From NCBI GenBank assembly GCA_039028795.1, contig JBCCHJ010000001.1, forward strand, positions 182,999 through 246,998: DNA of 64,000 nt. The letters run 5' to 3'. Below, piece after piece: positions 1 to 9,342 of the stretch (its first letter is position 1; the number at the start of each line of letters is the position of its first letter). The DNA is from Thermohalobaculum sp039028795 (GTDB taxonomy: Bacteria; Pseudomonadota; Alphaproteobacteria; Rhodobacterales; Rhodobacteraceae). The position numbers and the translations under genes were made by a program. The notes beneath the pieces were generated by a model. The model was not told the origin of the DNA, did not search any database, and was given only the letters and a program-made list of their open reading frames with translations.

Positions 1-771
1 GCCGAATACCACGATATGGATTTGCTGATAGACGCGGCCCCGCCCTCCGGTATCAGGGTTGACAGCCTCACCAATGATTGGACGATCCTGGTCATTGCCG
101 GGCCCAGATCCCGTGATGTTCTACAAGCTGTAGCGCCCGGAACCGACTGGACAAAGGACGCATTCCCTTGGTTGTCCTGCCGGAGGGTAACACTTGCTAC
201 CGCAGATGTTGTTGCCATGTCCGTCAGTTTTTCAGGTGAGCTTGCATGGGAACTTCACATTCCAAACGCTGACCTTGTGGACGTTCATGCAATGTTAGAA
301 CAGGCTGGAGCGGCCCACGGAATGGGAAGGTTCGGCTTGTATGCAACCGAATCCATGCGTCTTGAAAAGGGGTATCTGCACTGGAAATCGGAGCTCATCA
401 CTGAATACAACCCTTTCGAGGCAGGATTGGACCGGTTCGTCCGATTGGAAAAAGACTTTCGTGGGAAATCGGGTCTTATCAAACAACGCGAGCAGGGTCT
501 CCGGCGGAAGTTGGTCAGTCTTTCGATAGACCACCTAACCGCTCCGGCGCACTCGGGCGACTCGGTGGTTTCGAACGGCAAAGTTATTGGCACTGTTACT
601 TCTGCCGGATGGGGTTATCGGACGGCGCAAAACCTTGCCATGGCTTACATCCAGCCCGAGTTTGCCAATCTTGGGCAACAGTTTCAGGTTCAAATACTGG
701 ATACCTATGCTGGGGCGAAGGTCGTTGCCTCCTGTCAATATGACACTGAAAACCGTCATGTGAAATCGTGA
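1..771 (+). CDS. GcvT-domain C-terminal part of a dimethylglycine/sarcosine dehydrogenase-like protein (5' partial)
   Basis: The frame is open from base 1, so the gene begins upstream of the window; 256 residues are visible. They match the folate-binding GcvT module: a SGELAWELHIP stretch, a SMRLEKGYLHWKSEL stretch like the RLEKGYxxW block of dimethylglycine and sarcosine dehydrogenases, and a C-terminal barrel with GTVTSAGWGY. In the family this module hands the one-carbon unit released by demethylation to tetrahydrofolate. An N-terminal FAD oxidoreductase half is expected outside the window but cannot be seen. A free-standing aminomethyltransferase is the alternative. About 120 bp without a gene follow before the STAS gene. 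Confidence 0.75.
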   Translation, partial: AEYHDMDLLIDAAPPSGIRVDSLTNDWTILVIAGPRSRDVLQAVAPGTDWTKDAFPWLSCRRVTLATADVVAMSVSFSGELAWELHIPNADLVDVHAMLEQAGAAHGMGRFGLYATESMRLEKGYLHWKSELITEYNPFEAGLDRFVRLEKDFRGKSGLIKQREQGLRRKLVSLSIDHLTAPAHSGDSVVSNGKVIGTVTSAGWGYRTAQNLAMAYIQPEFANLGQQFQVQILDTYAGAKVVASCQYDTENRHVKS

Positions 772-892
772 TTTTGCGCTAAAAGGACCGATCTAAAGAC
801 TTCGGTGACAACTCCTTCTCACTTTTTTTACGGCAAGCAGCTAGAACTCATCGGCGAGTGATCTGGCTTGGTGTGATTTGATGAGGTGTAGT

Positions 893-1213
893 ATGGCTCT
901 GGCAGCGCGTATGCATGAGGGGATTGCAGTCGTCCATTTGGATGGTCCGCGGCTCGACGCTGCAAATGCAGATTCTTTCAAAAACGATCTGAAAGAGATG
1001 ATCGACAACGGTCAAACTCGGGTCGTTTTGGACTTCGAGAAGGTCCAGTTTATGGATTCATCAGGACTGGGCGCGATTGTCGGTTGTCTGAAGTACATGG
1101 GGGCGGACGGCACGATCGAGATTGCCCGTCCATCTTCGACGATCATGAAAATCCTCAAGCTTACGCGGATGAACAAAGTCTTCACCATCCGCGATGCGCC
1201 TCCATCATCCTGA
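893..1213 (+). CDS. STAS-domain anti-anti-sigma factor (RsbV/SpoIIAA-like)
   Basis: A single STAS domain of about 106 residues. The signature FMDSSGLGAIVG lies near residues 53-64, and the second Ser of DSSG is the position phosphorylated in RsbV/SpoIIAA proteins. I chose ATG 893 because GAGGT stands 5 bases upstream; TTG 878 and ATG 881 in frame are alternatives without a better site. The next gene starts 12 bp after the stop and encodes an RsbW-like ATPase, so the two probably form a partner-switching pair, with the hybrid kinase downstream. No sigma factor or PP2C phosphatase is seen nearby, so the final output is unknown. Confidence 0.85.
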   Translation: MALAARMHEGIAVVHLDGPRLDAANADSFKNDLKEMIDNGQTRVVLDFEKVQFMDSSGLGAIVGCLKYMGADGTIEIARPSSTIMKILKLTRMNKVFTIRDAPPSS

Positions 1214-1225
1214 TGGACGATTGTT

Positions 1226-1678
1226 ATGGTGGAACATACAGAGATTGCACCAGTCTTGTCGTGCCGGTTTGTCGGCGGGGCTGGGGATATTCCAAAGCTG
1301 GTTGAAGACCTTTTGGGTGCGGGCGGGCTAGCAGGCCTTCCATCATTGCCGACACCTGAAACACTGGAAATTCTGGGTTTGGCGTTGAACGAGGTTCTGC
1401 ATTCGATCACCGAAATTTCCGGACGCCAGACCGTTGGCGACGCGTCGTCGGTCGAACTCTGGGTCGAAGAAACACTTGTGATCTTATGCGTCCGGTTTCG
1501 GGGTGCGCCTCTGCCAGATTGGTTGTTGCAAAACTGGGACCGAGCGCAGGAACCGGCGGTTTTAGCACCATCGATTGATTGCGGTTGGGGTTGGTTGCTG
1601 GTGCGTGAAGCATTGGATGCCGTCAGCCACGGCTGGCGTGGCTCAGAGCAGCTCTTGTTCCTCGAGAAACGGGTCTAG
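1226..1678 (+). CDS. RsbW-like HATPase (anti-sigma/STAS kinase family), degenerate ATP site
   Basis: About 150 residues with the size and position of an RsbW-type GHKL ATPase beside its STAS partner. The N-box region reads LALNEVLHSITE, where the usual Asn four residues after the Glu is Ser; the usual D-x-G box is replaced by FRGAPLPDW; only a glycine-rich stretch CGWGWLLVREALD resembles the G2 loop. Kinase activity may therefore be lost, leaving a binding protein. It lies 12 bp after the STAS gene and 108 bp before the hybrid kinase. The family assignment rests on context and on the weak motifs. Confidence 0.6.
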   Translation: MVEHTEIAPVLSCRFVGGAGDIPKLVEDLLGAGGLAGLPSLPTPETLEILGLALNEVLHSITEISGRQTVGDASSVELWVEETLVILCVRFRGAPLPDWLLQNWDRAQEPAVLAPSIDCGWGWLLVREALDAVSHGWRGSEQLLFLEKRV

Positions 1679-1786
1679 GCTGCGCAGAACACAGGATCTC
1701 TTCGGCCAGGACGACCGTTGGCCCATGCTTGGCGATGTTCTGCGATTTGACCGTTCCAGATGGTCAGGTGCGCGAGGATTAGTTTG

Positions 1787-3886
1787 ATGGATCCGCTCTC
1801 GCTTGTCATTAGCACAATCGTGGCCGCCACAGCGATCGTTGTCGGCGGAAGAGCGCTGATCAGCATAAGAACTTCCGATGTTTCGAATATGCGCGCGGGC
1901 GCACTGATCATCGGACCGGACCGACGCTGCCGAACGGTCATTGGCCAGTTCCGGCGTATGCTGGAATTACCTGCGAATTGGGATCCCAGCGGGCGTGAAA
2001 TTTGTCAGGTCATTTCAGACTTTGTGGCACGCGGTGATTATGGTCCGCGAGTGAAAGACGCGGGCGAAATCGATGCTGACTGGTTTTTGACGTCCGAGTT
2101 CGAGGAAATTTACATCGACACACCATCGGGTAATGTCGTTGGAACATCGGTCGCCGAGCATGCCTCGGGCGGGTGGATCCTGACCTACACGGATATGACC
2201 CGGATGAAGGAACAGGCGCGGATACTGTTCCGAATGCAGCAGGACTTGGCGGCAAGCGAGGCAAAGGCGCAAAAACTCGCCAAAGAAGCGGACGCGGCAA
2301 ACCAAGCCAAGTCGGCGTTCTTGGCGGCGATGAGCCATGAAATCCGAACGCCGATGAACGGGGTCATCGGCATGGCTGATCTGCTTGCCGAAACGGAACT
2401 TAATAAAGAACAGCGCACATGCGTCGATACCATCGGACAATCAGCCCAGGCTTTGTTGCGGATCATCAATGACATCCTCGACTTTTCCAAGATCGAGGCC
2501 GGAAAAATGAGCATCGACTGCGCGCCGTTGAACCTGCTGAGCGTGATCGAAGATGTGCTGATGCTCGTCTCTGCAAACGCACGCGAAAAAGGCCTGGACC
2601 TGACGATGGCATATGCTCCGGATCTGCCGCAGCGTTTGGAAGGTGATGCATTGCGCCTGCGCCAGATTCTTATCAATCTGATCGGAAACGCGATCAAATT
2701 CACTGAAATAGGTTCGGTCCACGTCGCAGTCACAGGGGTGACCGGGTCTTCTCAGACCCAACTTGTCATTGATGTTACGGACACCGGAATTGGCATCCCC
2801 CAGCACGACCTGGCACGGATCTTCGGCGAGTTTGATCAGGTAGACCAATCCAGCAAGCGTCGGTTCGAAGGTACGGGCCTTGGTCTGGCGATCACGCGGC
2901 GGCTGGTTTCTCTGATGAATGGGCAGATATCCGTATGTTCGGAGCTTGGCATCGGAACGACTTTTACGGTCGAGGTGATGCTGCCAGTCTGCCAGGAAGA
3001 TGCTGCTCATTGTCCGTGTTGGCGGGATAAACCCGAGATCGGTTTTGTTTCAGCGGTCGAGGGCGAAAGAAAACTGGCAAATGCATGGTTCAGCGCGATG
3101 GGTGCAAGCGTTCGTGCCTTTGCTAACATTGAGCTAATCTCGGATCTGGTGGCCCCTAAACTTTTGATAATCGATCTCACATGTCTCGGTGACAAGCCCG
3201 ATGCGAAGCTTGTGGATCTGCGCAGCAAATTTCCTGATGCAAAGATCGTCTTGGCATGCTGGCCGAACGAAGAGCGTGAATTGGCAGATCATACGGATAT
3301 CAGCGCACAAAGACTTTATAAGCCGTTTCGCGTGTCTCAATTGCTCGGTCTGTCTTTGCCCGAACAGGTCAGGAATGCTCGCCCCGTCGGCGGGCGCGAT
3401 GCGAGGCCAAGAATTCCATATGATTTTGCTGCGGTTACGGTGCTGATTGCCGACGATAACAAGACGAACCGTTTGATCGCGGAAAAAATGCTCGATCAAA
3501 CCGGCTTGGATCTGCATTTCGCCTGCAACGGCGACGAGGCTATACATCTCTTTAGGGATGTAATGCCGGACTTGATCTTTATGGATCTATCGATGCCCGG
3601 CACTGATGGTTTTGAAGCAACCCGCGCGATCCGGGACCTGGAAAACAATTTCGGCAATACGGCAACGCCGATCGTTGCACTGACTGCGAATGGGGCCGAC
3701 AGCGAACGCGATCGATGCATTGCCTCTGGCATGACGGATTTTTTAACGAAACCCATTGCAAAAGACGCGTTATTCGAGACGATCGCACGCTATGCTCACA
3801 GCACCTCCTCAACGACGCCATCTTTTGATGCGGTTTCTGGAATAAGGCAATTGTCAGAAATCTCCGCCCGATCAACTGATTTTTGA
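1787..3886 (+). CDS. Hybrid sensor histidine kinase with receiver domain
   Basis: About 699 residues. An N-terminal hydrophobic segment (around 4-22) is followed by a PAS-like region (about 33-140) and a short coiled coil. HisKA has SHEIRTPMNGVIGM with His near residue 184. The HATPase domain has LINLIGNAIKFTE (N box), DTGIGIP (near 332) and GTGLGL. A degenerate receiver-like stretch (about 415-530, with LLIIDL and YKPF) precedes a proper receiver with VLIADDN and MDLSMPG, phospho-acceptor Asp near residue 600. ATG 1787 is preceded by GAGGA; in-frame ATG 1760 lacks such a site. No Hpt domain is present. The last 91 bp run antiparallel over the sulfotransferase gene. Its place after the STAS/ATPase pair suggests it feeds that switch. 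Confidence 0.9.
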   Translation: MDPLSLVISTIVAATAIVVGGRALISIRTSDVSNMRAGALIIGPDRRCRTVIGQFRRMLELPANWDPSGREICQVISDFVARGDYGPRVKDAGEIDADWFLTSEFEEIYIDTPSGNVVGTSVAEHASGGWILTYTDMTRMKEQARILFRMQQDLAASEAKAQKLAKEADAANQAKSAFLAAMSHEIRTPMNGVIGMADLLAETELNKEQRTCVDTIGQSAQALLRIINDILDFSKIEAGKMSIDCAPLNLLSVIEDVLMLVSANAREKGLDLTMAYAPDLPQRLEGDALRLRQILINLIGNAIKFTEIGSVHVAVTGVTGSSQTQLVIDVTDTGIGIPQHDLARIFGEFDQVDQSSKRRFEGTGLGLAITRRLVSLMNGQISVCSELGIGTTFTVEVMLPVCQEDAAHCPCWRDKPEIGFVSAVEGERKLANAWFSAMGASVRAFANIELISDLVAPKLLIIDLTCLGDKPDAKLVDLRSKFPDAKIVLACWPNEERELADHTDISAQRLYKPFRVSQLLGLSLPEQVRNARPVGGRDARPRIPYDFAAVTVLIADDNKTNRLIAEKMLDQTGLDLHFACNGDEAIHLFRDVMPDLIFMDLSMPGTDGFEATRAIRDLENNFGNTATPIVALTANGADSERDRCIASGMTDFLTKPIAKDALFETIARYAHSTSSTTPSFDAVSGIRQLSEISARSTDF

Positions 3887-4764
3887 CAACCTATCTTTTC
3901 GATCGAATACCCAAAATGATGCACCCATCCGGCGAGGCGCCTATTCAACAAATTTAGGTCGGATTCGGCGACCGTATTGACCCAGCCATTCAAGATCGAC
4001 ATCGAAGCCCCGAAGAACAGTTCTGGTTGTGAAGTAATGCCAGCTGCCCTGCAAATACCGTCTGCGCTGGCTTCGGGCTTTTCGGCGATCCCTTCGATTG
4101 TGAAACTGGCAATCTCCAAACCCTGTTCCGCCGCAATTTTCTGTGCATCCATCCATGCAGTGCAATATCCGGAGACCCACGCACAGCAATCACCCAGATC
4201 ATCGGGGCCCCACCGCATACCGCGCAGGGAATGGGCAATTGATCGGGGATCGCGCATCACATGAATGAACCCCGTCCCTGGCGCAATTTCAGCTAGAAAG
4301 TCCGGGGCCAGCAGGGCATGTGGCGTCTTTTCCAAAAAGACCCTCGGGATCAGGCCGGATGACGTCGAAAGCTGAGCGACCTCTCGCACCAATTGCTTAG
4401 AAGCTTGTCGGAACAGGTGGGTGTTCGTGCGCTCGAATGCACCAGATGGATGCGCATTGTTCAGAAAGTTTCTGAAAACCGTTCTCCAAGCCTCTCCTGG
4501 CGCGGCGGTTTTCAAACCGGGCTGACCAAATTGACCTTCGATCAGAGCATCGGTCAGCCTGATAAACTGTTGCCGGGCGACGGCAGCGCGATTTGGCGAG
4601 TATCGTTCGACCATGCTGTGCCACAAATCGAGAAGCCCGTTCTTTTCAGTGAAAAGCTTCAATTCGATGTCCCGTATCGCTGAAACATCCGCGTGATTGG
4701 CCAATCGGTCAGCAACAAAAGATGTCCCGCTGCGCCCAGGACCGCCGATGAAGATTGTCCGCAT
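3796..4764 (-). CDS. Sulfotransferase family protein (glycan locus)
   Basis: 322 residues. The N-terminus FIGGPGRSGTSFVADRL is the 5'-phosphosulfate-binding loop of PAPS-dependent sulfotransferases, and VMRDPRSIAHSLR fits the 3'-phosphate-binding motif. Such enzymes move sulfate from PAPS to a hydroxyl or amine. It is the last gene of a minus-strand series starting at kpsM and begins 10 bp after the preceding glycosyltransferase, so the likely substrate is the exported polysaccharide. The C-terminal roughly 30 codons overlap the end of the hybrid kinase gene on the opposite strand. The specific acceptor cannot be told from sequence. Confidence 0.8.
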   Translation of the reverse strand: MRTIFIGGPGRSGTSFVADRLANHADVSAIRDIELKLFTEKNGLLDLWHSMVERYSPNRAAVARQQFIRLTDALIEGQFGQPGLKTAAPGEAWRTVFRNFLNNAHPSGAFERTNTHLFRQASKQLVREVAQLSTSSGLIPRVFLEKTPHALLAPDFLAEIAPGTGFIHVMRDPRSIAHSLRGMRWGPDDLGDCCAWVSGYCTAWMDAQKIAAEQGLEIASFTIEGIAEKPEASADGICRAAGITSQPELFFGASMSILNGWVNTVAESDLNLLNRRLAGWVHHFGYSIEKIGCQKSVDRAEISDNCLIPETASKDGVVEEVL

Positions 4765-4774
4765 CTGATTTGTC

Positions 4775-6394
4775 CTAGGCTACGACGCGGCCCGCGACGC
4801 CGCCCAAACGTACGAACGCACCAAAGCCGCCCCGAATTTCCTTCACATCCGCCAGATCTCGCGCTCGCGGATTGCGTTCGAGGTATGCACTTGCGTTGAA
4901 ATCTGGACCCGGATCTCTTCCTTCGCGGCTGCCATGTTTCAGGAAGTGCGCCAAAGGTGTTGAGATCTGCCCAAGACGGAACGCCGTCAGAAGGTCAGGA
5001 TTGCGGGTAAGATAGTGATTGCTATCGAAGAACTCGATTGGTTCGACGCCATTCAGCAATCCCGAAACCAGGTAGTGCCAGAGCAAAGTGCCTTGTTTTG
5101 TACCGGCATTCTTCCGCAGTAGATGTCGGTCATAGTTGCAGGCTCGATCGTGATAAAAGGACGATACGAAAAACTCGTTTGGATCTAGGAAAAGTTGCGA
5201 TCCAACCTGACTGTAGTGATCGATTGCCGAGGCGTAGCGCCCAGCGTCGATTGCCGCAGCTGCATCCGGATGAGCCGACAAGTAGTAGTCCTGATCAAAC
5301 AGATCATCGAAGGCCTGATTGAGCCGGTTGGCTTCGATGCATAAACCGTTGATCACGCTGGGCCGATTCATGCGTAGCCAGCGTTGATAGGTCAGCCGAC
5401 TGGCGCTTTCCGCGAACGGGTCGGGGAACGCCTTTTGCAGATCTTTGTGATCGCGGTAGAGTTTTCGCGCCTGATGCGAAATTGGTGTGCCGTCGTCAAA
5501 CCGGTCAAACCCAGACGCGCGTTCGCCAAGACCTGCCTGGCCATGACGGCCAATCGCAGCTTCATAAATCCGCTCTATCTCCGCCGTCGCGCCGTTGCCC
5601 GCGTCGAAGATCTCACGGATCCGTCGATGCGTGCCCGTCGGACCAGTGCCTGAAAAATGATATGTGATCAGCGGTTGATCATCGACGGTGAAGGACGTTG
5701 CATCGCCCGGTTGGTTTTGCCGGATTTTCCGTCCGAACAGGTTCCAACTGGCAACATCCACATTTGGGACCCGCAGAATACTGACGCTATCGAAAATGGT
5801 CGGCACCAAGTCGATCCAACGCTGATCTGTGAACAAGCCGCGTTCCCGATCATCAAAACAGAAGCGGTCCAGCCGATTGGCCCACCAAGATGCAAATGCT
5901 CGTCCATTCTTGTCTGGTCGGACGATCAAGTGGCCCAGATTGTAAATGCCATGTTCTGTTACTGACATTTCGGTAAGTCGAATGCCGATATCAGTCTCTT
6001 CGGGTTGAAGAATATGTGGGATCAGGCCAATCGACTTACCTTGCATATAGGTCTTAATCGGTTCCAACGGATGGAAAAGATAGACATCGGGGTCCAAGTA
6101 GAGATGCAAGTCGGAATCTTCCTCCTGCAGCAGCTTCATAAGGGCCCGGCCTTTGACTGCGGTGCAAAGCTCCATCACGTTGTGTTGAAAGATCCAGCTC
6201 CGATCATAACCCAAATCCTCTGGAAGCCAGATTCTGTCGAATGGCTCGTTCTCGAGATTGAGCCATTCCGGTACGACGTCGTTCAGGCATAAGGTCAGCC
6301 GTGCGTCCGGCTGGTGGCGCCGTAGGCTTTCGGCAAGTGCGCGGGCTTTCGGGAGATAATTGATCGAGCAGCTTGTGTAGATGGAAAAGCTCAT
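4775..6394 (-). CDS. Glycosyltransferase with C-terminal FD-YYL-NPD-type repeats
   Basis: 539 residues. The N-terminal half (1-about 280) looks like a GT-A enzyme reading sugar nucleotides: YTSCSINYLPKARALAESL at the start, a DPD metal motif at 101-103 and ITYHFSGTG near 243-251. From about 364 to the end there are three degenerate copies of a module of the form FD-x2-YYL-x3-PD ... HYL-x2-G-x2-EGR-x-P, for example near 366-409, 409-456 and 456-500. The same module opens the 830-residue glycosyltransferase at 13221. ATG 6394 directly abuts the stop of the upstream gene, so translation is probably coupled. Sugar specificity is unknown. Confidence 0.75.
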   Translation of the reverse strand: MSFSIYTSCSINYLPKARALAESLRRHQPDARLTLCLNDVVPEWLNLENEPFDRIWLPEDLGYDRSWIFQHNVMELCTAVKGRALMKLLQEEDSDLHLYLDPDVYLFHPLEPIKTYMQGKSIGLIPHILQPEETDIGIRLTEMSVTEHGIYNLGHLIVRPDKNGRAFASWWANRLDRFCFDDRERGLFTDQRWIDLVPTIFDSVSILRVPNVDVASWNLFGRKIRQNQPGDATSFTVDDQPLITYHFSGTGPTGTHRRIREIFDAGNGATAEIERIYEAAIGRHGQAGLGERASGFDRFDDGTPISHQARKLYRDHKDLQKAFPDPFAESASRLTYQRWLRMNRPSVINGLCIEANRLNQAFDDLFDQDYYLSAHPDAAAAIDAGRYASAIDHYSQVGSQLFLDPNEFFVSSFYHDRACNYDRHLLRKNAGTKQGTLLWHYLVSGLLNGVEPIEFFDSNHYLTRNPDLLTAFRLGQISTPLAHFLKHGSREGRDPGPDFNASAYLERNPRARDLADVKEIRGGFGAFVRLGGVAGRVVA

Positions 6395-8125
6395 TTAGGC
6401 GATCTCACTGGTCGATTTGAGTTGATTGCGCAGTCGTTCATTTTCCTGACGCAGCAGCGTGGCGTTTGCTTCCGAGCGGTGCAGGGCGCTTTGCAGATCG
6501 GCTGTGCTTTGAGCACGAGAGATGTCATCGGATGTCGTTCGCGCAGCAGTGAGCAATGCCCAAAGACCTGGTCCCGCAACACCGGGGTTCGTGGTTAGAT
6601 CTGACAGGTAACCCGTAATGTCGCTGACCCAAGGGCGGCGGTCGGACATGGTGACGGAGTTTTCCAGTCCGCGGAGTGAAATATGGCAGAACGTTCCGTC
6701 AATCTCAAAGATTGCGGGCAATTGCGGATCGGTGAAAATCAGCAGGAACAGGGCGTAGTCCTCGGACAAATCATGACTGAAACAGAAGGTGTCCAGTCGC
6801 TCCCGAAGCCGGTTCTTCGGCATAATCAGTGCACAAACCGGCAACTGGTTCGCACCGGAAAAAAGATCCCGCCACCCGGACGCGTGATAGGTCTTGCGCC
6901 ATGTGCTTTGCGTCAAGACCCAGCGCCCGCTCGGCGTTTTTTCCCAAGTTTCATCATGGACTTGCGAATCCGTGACGATGAGCGGCATGTTGCCCAAGAA
7001 GTTGGCCCCGGACAGAGCATTAAGCGCAAAGAGATCGACATAATCATCATCGTCGATCAGCATCAAATAATCATGCCGCGCAGCCCGTAACCCGCAGACC
7101 ATATTTGTCACTCGGGAGTGTGCCCCTGGATGATTCTGCTGTAAGCGTATCTGAAGATTGCAGAATTCCATCTGCAACCTTGTCAGATTTTCCTGTGCTA
7201 GCGCGGGGTCGGCATCGGTTGAAAGAAGAACCTCAAGCTCCACCGACCCTCGATCATTCCGGCTGAGAGAGGCCAGCAACCGGTCCAGCAGATGGTTTCG
7301 GTCAAACCTGGTTCGCACTACAACTGATAACGTCAGCGGGCCGGAGTGGCGCCGCAAAGTTTGATCGATTTCATCCGCCAGGGTCTTCTTCCCATGTCGC
7401 CTTGACCCATCTTGCGCGTTCTCGCCAAGCTTGGTTCCGGTAGGAATTTTTATTGGCCCGGCCAGTGTCTCGATTGATTGATCCGCCAGCACGTGGCCGA
7501 AGTGGTCGCTTAACTCGCGAGTCAGGGCATGAATGTCCCGGGCCATTAATGTGCCGTCGATGCCGACCGTGAGGCATGGTGTGAACATCGCACAGCGACC
7601 CTGCAGATAACCTTCCGTGACCAAAATCGGCTCCAACGCCGTTTCCGGCATCGTGTGGCAGTTTGCCAAGACTAGTCGCGCGAAGTCGGCATTGATCAGA
7701 TAGATGTCCGGCATCGCGTCCAACACAGGCTGCGGTCCGGAACAGTCAGGAATTGCCGGCGTCTCCGAGGCGTAGATCGCCAGATGCCGACGATCAGAAG
7801 CGCCCAATCCTCCGGCGCATACAATCGACCATTGGTCATTCGGCGGCAGCAGTGCCAAGGTATTCGCGATGCGTCCGGAAAGGCTTTGGTCCAGTACGAC
7901 TGAAGGGTTTCGGATCAGCACAATGACATCGATGCCCGGATCCTTAAGAACCAAGTCCAGCACATCTCCAACGCGTTTGGCTGGATCATGGCGTTTCAGC
8001 CGGGCAACGCCTTGCAGAATGCCGCTTTCGATATCTCCGTTCGACGAAAGGCCGTCGCGGTAGACCACGAAGCGTACGCCGGAAAGCGCATCAGACGACA
8101 GGTTGAAATCGTAAAATCGCTTCAT
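6395..8125 (-). CDS. Family 2 glycosyltransferase with N-terminal extension and C-terminal coiled coil
   Basis: 576 residues. A GT2 domain starts near 264 with LTLSVVVRTRF and carries the metal/nucleotide motif LIDDDDYVD near 357-364. The first 250 residues are unassigned and contain no obvious known motif. The last 35 residues (RSEANATLLRQENERLRNQL) form a coiled-coil heptad pattern, perhaps for assembly with partner enzymes. The gene starts 24 bp after rfbA and abuts the following glycosyltransferase, so rfbA and these genes likely share a transcript. Presumed role: cytoplasmic assembly of the exported polysaccharide. Confidence 0.8.
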   Translation of the reverse strand: MKRFYDFNLSSDALSGVRFVVYRDGLSSNGDIESGILQGVARLKRHDPAKRVGDVLDLVLKDPGIDVIVLIRNPSVVLDQSLSGRIANTLALLPPNDQWSIVCAGGLGASDRRHLAIYASETPAIPDCSGPQPVLDAMPDIYLINADFARLVLANCHTMPETALEPILVTEGYLQGRCAMFTPCLTVGIDGTLMARDIHALTRELSDHFGHVLADQSIETLAGPIKIPTGTKLGENAQDGSRRHGKKTLADEIDQTLRRHSGPLTLSVVVRTRFDRNHLLDRLLASLSRNDRGSVELEVLLSTDADPALAQENLTRLQMEFCNLQIRLQQNHPGAHSRVTNMVCGLRAARHDYLMLIDDDDYVDLFALNALSGANFLGNMPLIVTDSQVHDETWEKTPSGRWVLTQSTWRKTYHASGWRDLFSGANQLPVCALIMPKNRLRERLDTFCFSHDLSEDYALFLLIFTDPQLPAIFEIDGTFCHISLRGLENSVTMSDRRPWVSDITGYLSDLTTNPGVAGPGLWALLTAARTTSDDISRAQSTADLQSALHRSEANATLLRQENERLRNQLKSTSEIA

Positions 8126-8149
8126 CTCATGCTCGTAAATTTTTTGGAT

Positions 8150-9067
8150 TCAGGCGATGGAGCGCAGGTCGCAGATTGTGGAACCCGCACGGAGCTGCAA
8201 GGCGGTGCGTCGGAGGTATTCTCCGTAGCCGGTCTTCGACATCGCACTCGCCAATGCCAGAAGCTGTTCGAGGTCTATCAGTTGCATATGGTACGCGATC
8301 TCTTCGATGCAGCCGACCTTCACGCCTTGGCGTTCCTCGATTGTGCGGACGAAGTTGCCAGCATCCAAGAGGCTCTCATGCGTTCCGGTGTCGAACCAGG
8401 CATAACCTCGGCCCAGGCGCTGCACGTAAAGATCGTCATCCGTCATATAAGTGCGTAGAAGATCGATAATCTCCAACTCTCCGCGCATTGATGGCTTGAT
8501 CTGCTTGGCGCGGTCACTGGCCGAGCCATCTAGGAAGTAGAGACCTGTCGCGGCGAAATCCGATCTCGGCGCTTCGGGCTTTTCATCGATTGCTGATGCC
8601 CGGCCGAAATCGTCAAAGCAAACGACACCATATCGGCTAGGATCGCGTACCTGGTAGGCGAAGATCGATGCGCCATGCGCGTAAGATCCGGCATGGCGCA
8701 GGACTTCCGGCAAGCCATGACCATAGAAGATATTGTCACCAAGTATCATTGCAGATGGGGCGCCAGCCAGAAAGTCCTCTGCCAGCAGATAGGCTTGCGC
8801 CAAGCCTTCCGGCCTTGGTTGCTCTATATATTGGATCTGGAGACCCAGCGACGCTCCGTCACCCAGCAAGTTTTCAAAGTTCGTCCGCTGATCAGGTGTG
8901 GTGATCACGGCGATCTCTGTGATCCCGGACAGCATCAAAACGGATAAAGGATAATAGATCATCGGTTTGTCAAAGACTGGCAGCAATTGCTTTGACGTGG
9001 TGTTTGTGACGGGAAAAAGCCGCGAACCGGTACCACCGGCCAAAATAATACCCTTACGTTTGGTCAC
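8150..9067 (-). CDS. rfbA: Glucose-1-phosphate thymidylyltransferase
   Basis: 305 residues, the usual length. It makes dTDP-glucose from glucose-1-phosphate and dTTP, the first step to dTDP-L-rhamnose and related sugars. GIILAGGTGSRLFPVT (nucleotide loop), SKQLLPVFDKPMIYYPLS, and ILGDNIFYGHG are classic RmlA/RfbA motifs. The start is GTG 9067 with AGGAGG upstream. rfbB, rfbC and rfbD are not in the window, so the later steps must be encoded elsewhere or a different dTDP sugar is made. A 275-bp gap separates it from kpsE, which gives room for its own promoter. Confidence 0.95.
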   Translation of the reverse strand: MTKRKGIILAGGTGSRLFPVTNTTSKQLLPVFDKPMIYYPLSVLMLSGITEIAVITTPDQRTNFENLLGDGASLGLQIQYIEQPRPEGLAQAYLLAEDFLAGAPSAMILGDNIFYGHGLPEVLRHAGSYAHGASIFAYQVRDPSRYGVVCFDDFGRASAIDEKPEAPRSDFAATGLYFLDGSASDRAKQIKPSMRGELEIIDLLRTYMTDDDLYVQRLGRGYAWFDTGTHESLLDAGNFVRTIEERQGVKVGCIEEIAYHMQLIDLEQLLALASAMSKTGYGEYLRRTALQLRAGSTICDLRSIA

Positions 9068-9342
9068 GGTGGCTACCCTCCTATTGCACTCTACTGTTGA
9101 CCTGATTGGTCGTGTTTCGATGTCGCTGGGAAGGTCATCTGATCATAGTAAGGGAATCGTTAATCGCGGCGTTATTTTGCTAAACTTTTTTAAGATTGAT
9201 CTGATCGAAAGGCTGAACCGAGCTTTCGAATTCAGATGCCGGTCTCATCACGCTAAAACACCGTCCGCGAGTGCTGGTGCGGGCTTGTTGTGGATAGAAC
9301 GTTCTTTGAGTACAGCGCACCGCACTTCAACCGATAAAAAGC
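9068..9342. other. Non-coding gap between kpsE-like gene and rfbA
   Basis: About 275 bp with no convincing gene. It is more AT-rich in its left half (around 9150-9200) and likely holds the minus-strand promoter of rfbA. I see no strong hairpin with a T tract that would end the kpsE transcript. Confidence 0.5.
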
